Shown in pieces: positions 57,591-64,000 of a DNA stretch of 64,000 nt. The DNA is from Epiperipatus broadwayi. Taxonomy: Eukaryota > Onychophora > Udeonychophora > Euonychophora > Peripatidae. Positions within the stretch are counted from its first letter, which is position 1. Every line of letters begins with the position of its first letter. A program made the translations under genes and the position numbers. The stretch covers positions 62,001 through 126,000 of the forward strand of contig JAQFVV010000965.1 of NCBI GenBank assembly GCA_028023455.1, written 5' to 3'. The notes beneath the pieces are model-generated. The model made no database searches, had not been told where the DNA came from, and worked only from the letters and a program-made list of their open reading frames with translations.

Positions 57591-58059
57591 GAGAGCACTG
57601 CATCTAGATCTTAGGATCTAATGCAATCCTCTAGCAACCACCTTTTGTCTCTACTTAACTACAAAACCATGAGAATGAAATTGAAAACACAAAAAATATT
57701 TTCAATCTAAGCTCAATAGCTTATATAGTCATATGGGTCTGAACTCACCTGTATGGAGAGTTTTGCTCTGTTTATCAACAATTAATGTGCTAGTGTAGGA
57801 AATGTGATCATGTGATGCTTAAAACACCAATCCTGCCTAATAGGATAGTGGTGGCTATGGTTGTAAAAGAGCCAAAGACACCAAAATGTATGGGTGCTGA
57901 ACTGAGTTCAGACCCATATGACTATATAAGCTATTGAGCTTAGATTGAAAATATTTTTTGTGTTTTCAATTTCATTCTCATGGTTTTGTAGTTAAGTAGA
58001 GATAAAAGGTGGTTGCTAGAGGGTTGCATTAGATCCTAAGATCTAGATGCAGTGCTCTC

Positions 58060-58090
58060 AGATCCAAAGCTCCTCACTGATGAAGGCCAC
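58060..58090 (+). ncRNA. F1 hammerhead, truncated after loop II
   Basis: GATCCAAAGC, TCCTCA, core CTGATGA (58077-58083) and AGGCCAC are present, then sequence switches to unrelated DNA. The GAAA, stem III and cleavage site are missing. Confidence 0.75.
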
Positions 58091-58900
58091 TTGCATAGCT
58101 TTATTTTTTAATTTTGTTAATAAACATACAGTTTTTATTAGAAGTTTGAATAATGAGTAATGTTGCATATTGGATTTTAGATTTGATGTGTAAAATTTTG
58201 GAATATATTTATATAAATACTATATGGCAATGTAAGATTTTATCTGTGCAGTTTAATGCAGTAGTAGTCTAATTAATCAGAGAATTAATAATTCTTAGGA
58301 CTTATCAATTATGATGGTATGTATAAATCACATGCCACCCAAATAACTAAACACTTGATTTTTCTTTTTATTTGTGATGCCACTCATATTTTTTTTTAAT
58401 AGTTTTGGATTTTAAAAGAACAAAAGGTAGACATAAAATTGATTATGTGCTTATTAAAAAGTTATTTTTAAGCATTTAAAAAAAACAATGAAAAATCCAC
58501 TGTAAAATTCTAAAATATAACAGCAAGATCATTAAACAAATTAACATGTTTTTCACTTTGCTATATGTGAACCTATAGAGTCCACTAATGCAAAATCAAA
58601 TCTTCATTGGATTGGATATGTAAAACAAATAATGTCTTCATGGGTAGAAATGAAGCCCATTCTAATTTAAGGACTATCTCATAAAACATCCATTTTTTAA
58701 TTGCTTTCATTGGAAACTTAGTAGATGAGGATATAATAACTGAAATACAGGCTTATGCCATCTCATGGTTTCAACATCTGAGAGATGACTATCTTTTTCT
58801 ATGTTAAAATACCACTACTAGAATAAAGAATTTTTTTTGGCATTCCACTCAATAGATAACTTTTAGATAAATGCTGGCTTTGGGTTGGTATTTTTAGATC
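58091..58900. other. AT-rich stretch, no feature seen
   Basis: The less AT-rich block from about 58,560 may belong to the unclassified repeat that carries the hammerhead at 58918. Confidence 0.35.
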
Positions 58901-58917
58901 TAGTGACTGAAGCTATG

Positions 58918-58966
58918 CTAGCACCTCTCTGAAGAGTGCCAAAGTATGAAACCACGGTCAGAGGTT
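58918..58966 (+). ncRNA. Hammerhead ribozyme, near-canonical
   Basis: Stem I ACCTCT (58923-58928) with AGAGGT (58960-58965), core CTGAAGA (58929-58935), stem II GUGC/GUAU (two G-U pairs) with CAAA loop, GAAA (58948-58951), near-palindromic stem III A-CCACGG-U, cleavage base C (58959, GUC). All invariant positions are present. A 12-G run follows at about 58967. The host repeat is unknown and unrelated in sequence to F1. Confidence 0.82.
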
Positions 58967-59119
58967 GGGGGGGGGGGAGGATTCCTACCAGAGATATTTT
59001 AAATGCTTTCTCTGGCTAAGCATTTATCACAAAGCTTGTTGAGCAATTGGCAATGCTCATTGTTTATATTACAAGCTTAAGAGAATTGGATCATGTGATC
59101 TATGTATGACTCTTATTTT

Positions 59120-59240
59120 GATTATTATATACCTGTGTCAATATATGTAATATATAGAGTATATGAGCACAGACATTCACATGACCCACCACTCTATCTC
59201 ATATCACTGATACAATTGAACACACATATACAATAAAGAA
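59120..59240 (-). repeat. R3-related end fragment
   Basis: Nearly the same sequence as 42780-42900 (ATTATATACCTGTGTC, GAGCACAGACATTCACATGA, CACTGATACAATTGAACAC). Lies about 160 bp downstream of the hammerhead at 58918. Confidence 0.5.
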
Positions 59241-60480
59241 TTACAATTGGGCACAATACTGGAGAATAAAATGCTGCCGAAGGTATTAAATGACAGCATC
59301 CCAAAATACAATATAAACGAAACAATGGATCATCATATTTTATATGTATATTTATTTGTAGTTTATGGATTGGTTTCTCATATTGATCATGGATCTTATC
59401 TCTAATGTGTGTGTTTTCTTTTTGTTTTGTTTTTTAACTCTTGGAGTTGAAATGGCCTTACTAATTGCGAGTGTCTATTATTATGTTAATTAAATATGTA
59501 ACCTGAAAAGATGTCCTACATGGATGGTACAATTGTAGAATGATAGATTCTAATGGTTAAGTTTCACAGATTGTTCCAGATATATCACTTTCGACATAGG
59601 AACATCTAATGGATTCCAAATCATTCGATTGTTTATTTATTTTATATAAAAAATATCCCTTCTCCTATATACTGCTTAATAATTTATTTATAAAAAGATC
59701 ACAGGGTGTGCATCATTTAATTAATAAAATATTGATAAAATGCAATGGCTGCTATATTTTTTGTTTCTAACAAAGTTAATATTATTGATATTGTTAATAA
59801 ATTAACATTAATTGGTAAAATTACTTGGATGTTATTGAAAACTAGGCAAGATAAATCATTTTTCAGTTGATTGCACTAAGAAGTGAAGTTAAAATTGTAG
59901 AATATTTACTAATATTTAAAGACCACAAGCAACTTTAATATAATTACCATGTTGCGCCTGAAAATAACATCTCTTTGATAATTTTAGCCAAACAAATCTT
60001 ATCAAGCGCGAAAACATAATGTTACTTAAAGACTTGAAACATCGTTAACAGTAGTATTGCTTTTATCTCATGTTTATTAGCAAATATGCAACATATTGAG
60101 TACAGACACATACATTATACATATAACATATATGTGTGTAGGTGTACTTGCAGATGCTTTATGTGCACAGAATATTTTTATTCTAAAATAAAAGTATATT
60201 TATATATTTAAAAAAAAAAAAAACACAGTTGTATATAAGGCATCATGTAGCATAGTAGTTAGAAATGTTTATTTTTTGCTTCTATAATTTAGATTTGAAT
60301 CCAAGCTAAGTAATATTATAACTTAAAAATTATTTTAATTCTATCAACGTCCAGATATTCATTTATTATAAAATCAATTGTTCAGATTTTTAACGCTTGA
60401 TAGTTCATAAAAAGTTTGCGGACCGGAAAGGACAAAACTGAGCTTAAGTTTGTGAACTTTGAGATTCCATGTGTATTTTA
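59241..60480. other. AT-rich stretch, no feature seen
   Basis: Nothing supportable. Confidence 0.4.
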
Positions 60481-60489
60481 CTGCAGTGG

Positions 60490-60602
60490 TAGAACTGCCT
60501 CCTCTTTCTTCTCTTCTTATTCTCATCCTTTTCTTTTGTCCTCTGCCTCCTCCTCCTTCTTCTTCTTCTTATTGTTATTATTATATCATCATCATTATTA
60601 TG
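60490..60602. repeat. Pyrimidine-rich (CTT/CTC)n tract
   Basis: CCTCCTCCTTCTTCTTCTTC and neighbouring C/T-only runs, ending in ATT/ATC trinucleotides. A short open frame across it encodes only serine/leucine repeats and is not called. Confidence 0.85.
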
Positions 60603-61828
60603 TTTCAAAGATAGATCCTTATTAATTCTTCAAAAGGTTACATTAGGTTTTACGTAATCAGAGTATGATGGGTTACAGAGGCCATCATACCTATAGTTCA
60701 CTGATTACAATAGTTTTACTTTTAATGAGAGTTTACTACTGAGTTCCACAAGTGCTTTTGTTGATTTTGTTATTCTTATAATGGTATGACAGCTGTAGTC
60801 TATTAATTAAAATGTATTTATAATATTAGATGATTATTGGATAGTGTTTGTATGATTGAACAATGTATATCATTATGGTTGTGAAGACATGATTGATTGT
60901 TTGCTTATTTCAGCCAGTACAATTCAGTTATAGATTGGAAGGCTGTTTTATAAGTGACCACATTTCATCTATGATGTCTGGAGGTGTAATTTTGCAATCT
61001 CAGTCCTTTAATTGTTGTGGTTTGTTTGTAAAGGTAACTGGATGATGTCTAGTATTATTTTTGAATGTAACTGCACAAACTGTAGGTATTGATGGTTTTT
61101 TATATGATTCCATAATGTTTTTATTGAGATGTTTTACCAGCAGTAGGTGACCATCGTGACTTTATGAGGGTTAGATGGGCTTGGCAGGTGTAAAGTATGT
61201 GCTGTCGTGCTGCTTCTGCTTATATGACAAATATTGCAGAAAGGATCAATGTTGGTGTATAGACCTTAGAAGTGAAGGAAATATGAGGTTAGTAGTGCAT
61301 GGAGATTGACTCTTAAGATTGAATTGAAGTATTTAGGTTCTAATTATTATTTTCAGAAGCTTCTGAGAAGTTAACAATTGTTGATTTGTAGCATTGGTAT
61401 GAGTACCCCTGAAGAAGCATCTGAGTATAATAAGTTGTAGATTTTCCAGTATGTTTATTTATTTGTAGATTGAATATATATTTGGCTAGATATGGTTATT
61501 ACAGACTGTGTGAGGATTATCATCATCATCATCATTATTATTATAACTAATTGTTCAGAATATTATGTAATCCCAAACATCATAGAAAAACTTAATTGTA
61601 GGATTGACTGCTTTTTAAATTTCATCATTTGAGGTTAGAAAGATAACCACTCTTATAATTCTGTCAGACATATTGCATAATTGCATGCTAAATGATGATT
61701 TTACAAACAATACACAAATTAATTTATTTTATCTTAATTTATAAAAAAAATATAAGCTTAATAGTAATTTAGTAAATAAAACAATATATCCTTAATGGTG
61801 TCATTTATGAAAAGTATTTTTGTCTATA
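60603..61828. other. Unclassified stretch, somewhat less AT-rich
   Basis: The block 60,950-61,420 (GGGCTTGGCAGGTG, GTGCTGTCGTGCTGCTTCTG) has higher GC than its surroundings and may be an undefined repeat body. An (ATC)n run is near 61,519-61,540. No motif or gene. Confidence 0.35.
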
Positions 61829-62124
61829 AGTTATATATATCACATGATCACCATTTCTTATGCTTGCTTATAGCTGTTGTAAAACAGGCAAAACTCACTA
61901 TACACATTGCTACACATAGCAAGCTAGAGTAATCAATGACTCCTAAGATCTAGGTGCAGTCCTCTTAGATCCAAGGCTCCTCACTGATGAAGGCAAAAAA
62001 GCCAGAAACTATTGGATGAGTAGGCACTATAGGTGGATTTTATGCACAAGATTTCTGGCATAGCTTGCTGTGTGTGGCAATATGTATAGTGAGCTTTGTC
62101 TGTTTTAACGACAGTTATATATAT
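61829..62124 (+). mobile_element. F1 element with internally deleted hammerhead
   Basis: AGTTATATATAT occurs at 61829-61840 and 62113-62124 (low-complexity but plausible target duplication). The element is an inverted F1 3' end (CACATGATCACCATTTC) joined to a plus F1 copy. The hammerhead has TCCTCA, CTGATGA (61984-61990), stem II GGC/GCC and GAAA CT, then jumps to ATTGGATGAG: about 11 bases covering the cleavage site and the stem I partner are deleted. Confidence 0.75.
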
Positions 62125-62741
62125 ATATATATAATAACAAATGGCAAAAAATATATATATAATCATAATTAAGTAACTATCCACAATTAAATTACAAATC
62201 CCTATCAAAGCAGAATTCTCAAGTTCAGAGCAAACACAACACAAAACAAATATAACTGAAATGTAAATTGAAATGTCCAGTGAAAATTATGGAAGGTAGA
62301 ATAACATAACCAAATTAGATAACTTTTTGTTTATTTTTGGAAATAAAAGAAAGTAAATTTCCAAAATTTATTTTTATGGCCAATATCAAAGAATTCTTCA
62401 ATCAGTGATTTTTAGGCTCCTGTCCAATCACATTGCAGTTTTTTTCCATGGACTACTGGCATCTTTATAAATATTAAAATTTGTTTTTACTGAAAATTGA
62501 ATGTAGTAGCACTAAAAAAACAATTAGGGGAGGGGGGTAAAACAGTTATTTAAAGCCAAGACACAATAGCACTGTCACAGTAAACAACAACAACAAGAAA
62601 AAACAGTACTTTCATAAATGTTTAAAAAACATAATAGTAAATTGTCAATAGGACAATTTACTGTTTAGGAATAAAATAATGATTATTAAATATCTAACAT
62701 ACAGGATAATACAGTACAATTTACATAAATTATATTATGTT

Positions 62742-62890
62742 TTTAGAAATACTTTTGACTATACATTTTGTAGTCTTTATCAACTGTATAATATTGAATA
62801 ATCAAAACGAGACAATCCTTAACAATACCCATAGTTCAATTCAGATTTTCCACAATTCTGTTATCTTAACATATATACCCTGTTTTAATT
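62742..62890 (-). mobile_element. PLE 3' end remnant with hammerhead-like motif
   Basis: The minus strand reads GIYVKITELWKI then stop at 62841, matching the tail of the PLEs at 37044 and 46483. About 50 bp downstream (62742-62788) lie core TTGATAA, stem II GACTA/TAGTC, AAAA, near-palindromic AGTATT, T and CTAA. Only this tail is recognisable. Confidence 0.65.
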
Positions 62891-64000
62891 TTGTTACCCC
62901 AAAAAATTATACAAGTGTCTATTGGCCATAGAAAAAAATACTAATTTTTATTTTTAAAATATCATTAATTTTATATATATTTTTATTCATAATATTTTAA
63001 TTCCAAAAAAGTTCTATAGATGTCAAGATATTTGAAAATTCAGAAAATTGAATCACTGTTAACTCTGCCTTGATTGGTGAATATTGTTCCTTGGGTAATG
63101 TCTGATATTGTTAAAAACAGAACATTATATTGCAGGGAGAACTAATACAAACTGTTTGCTAGCATGTGATTAGTGATGTCTGTTAGAATATAATTGCAAA
63201 ATGTAAAAATTGTTAAAACAATTTAAACTTTAAGCATAAATTGATAGATTTATTAGATATTAATACTTGTTCATTCAGGTTTTTTTAAAAAAAAAATCAA
63301 ATAAAAAAGATTTTGTTAGTTTTTGGAAAAAATCTAATCCTCCCTGATAATTAAATGACAAAATATTGCTTTTGTTTTGGTCATGATGTAATTTTATCAA
63401 TATTTAAAGAAATCAAATGTAGTGTTTTAGAATATACTTTGTGTCTAAACAAAAATATCTATCAAATGAAGTCAAATTTATTATATTCTGATAAATAATA
63501 ATGCTTTAATATTAAATGTAACATTTAAAATTTATTATGAGTGAAAACAATTAAAACAGCCACATTTCTAATATGGGGTGAGGATGTTAATTAGGCATCT
63601 CTCAGTTGTTAACCAAGTAATAAATTGAAATAATTCATTAACTTTAAAATCTTAAAAACAAATCAGTTTTTCATTTGAAAATTAGTATTAATAAAATATT
63701 TGTTAATTTTATTCATGATTGTCATCATTTTCAACCAAATTGCCAAGTTCAATTTCTTCAATCTATACAACTCACATGTATCTCATTCTTAATGTTTTAT
63801 AACTCTTGGGATTCAATTTAAAACTTCAATTATTCATCAATTATCAACTCTTTACCATATGTCAGGCTCAACTCCATTTCACTCTCTTAATTCTTTCAAT
63901 AGGTTGTGCATTATCTGTGTCTTCTTTTATCCATCTATTCATTTTCAAAACATCTTCATACTTTGTTGAGTCATCTACTAACTCTACAACACTCTTTTTT
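62891..64000. other. AT-rich stretch to window end, no feature seen
   Basis: Somewhat more pyrimidine-rich after 63,700 but with no motif or repeat recognised. Confidence 0.45.

Larger units (their letters stand above)
57385..58090. mobile_element. F1 inverted pair with dead hammerheads
   Basis: A minus-strand F1 unit (about 57385-57748) abuts a plus-strand F1 3' end (57749-57820), which runs into another plus unit (to 58090) that stops inside the hammerhead. Together they show the complete F1 internal region: CCAATCCTGCCTAATAGG, GAACTGAGTTCAGACCCAT, CATGGTTTTGTAGTTAAG and GAGGGTTGCATTAGATCC. No target duplication was identified. Confidence 0.75.

Overview
The window is eukaryotic, AT-rich DNA with no recognisable host gene or exon. 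It looks like repeat-dense intergenic or intronic sequence of an invertebrate animal. The mix of Penelope-like retroelements (PLEs), an RTE-type LINE, a Tigger/pogo DNA transposon, mariner-like debris and short tRNA-Gly-derived SINEs would fit a mollusc such as a cephalopod. That assignment is inference; no diagnostic host gene is present.

The main result is a large set of hammerhead ribozyme (HHR) motifs, found by eye from the core CUGANGA, stem II, GAAA, a short self-complementary stem III, then an NUH cleavage triplet and a pairing stem I. Six look intact or nearly so: 7013-7056 (-), 16924-16978 (-), 37385-37440 (-), 38622-38680 (+), 50862-50916 (+, one stem I mismatch) and 58918-58966 (+). 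About fifteen more are decayed or truncated. They occur (a) at the 3' ends of PLE coding regions, (b) in a noncoding ~457-bp family called F1 here, which includes a head-to-tail dimer at 50714-51489, and (c) in other unclassified repeats. Nearly all have a tiny palindromic stem III, the form known to cleave as dimers in PLE-associated HHRs.

Layout. 1-6.9 kb: AT-rich DNA, decayed repeats (R3, F1, F2), a SINE, and a 5'-truncated RTE LINE with an 11-bp target duplication. 6.96-10.6 kb: a near-perfect head-to-head pair of PLE copies (reverse transcriptase plus GIY-YIG endonuclease), with a 13-base Illumina adapter match in one copy. 10.6-22.7 kb: mostly featureless, with SINEs, F1 copies and a small palindromic PLE fragment. 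22.7-26 kb: a Tigger element (-) with a 1.04-kb F2 element nested in its transposase. 26-35 kb: mostly AT-rich, with mariner remnants. 35.9-38.7 kb: a second palindromic PLE and two canonical HHRs. 39.2-42.5 kb: a 3.3-kb RTE LINE with a 12-bp target duplication. 42.5-64 kb: a decayed PLE (46.4-47.6 kb), a ribozyme-bearing palindrome (48.7 kb), several F1 and F2 copies and long AT-rich stretches.

How the parts may work together (inference): F1 and F2 share the PLE-like structure of an inverted partial copy joined to a direct or tandem copy, flanked by 12-15-bp target duplications. The simplest reading is that PLE enzymes mobilise short noncoding RNAs, cut to unit length by HHRs in the case of F1. 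Coordinates of repeats without target duplications are approximate.
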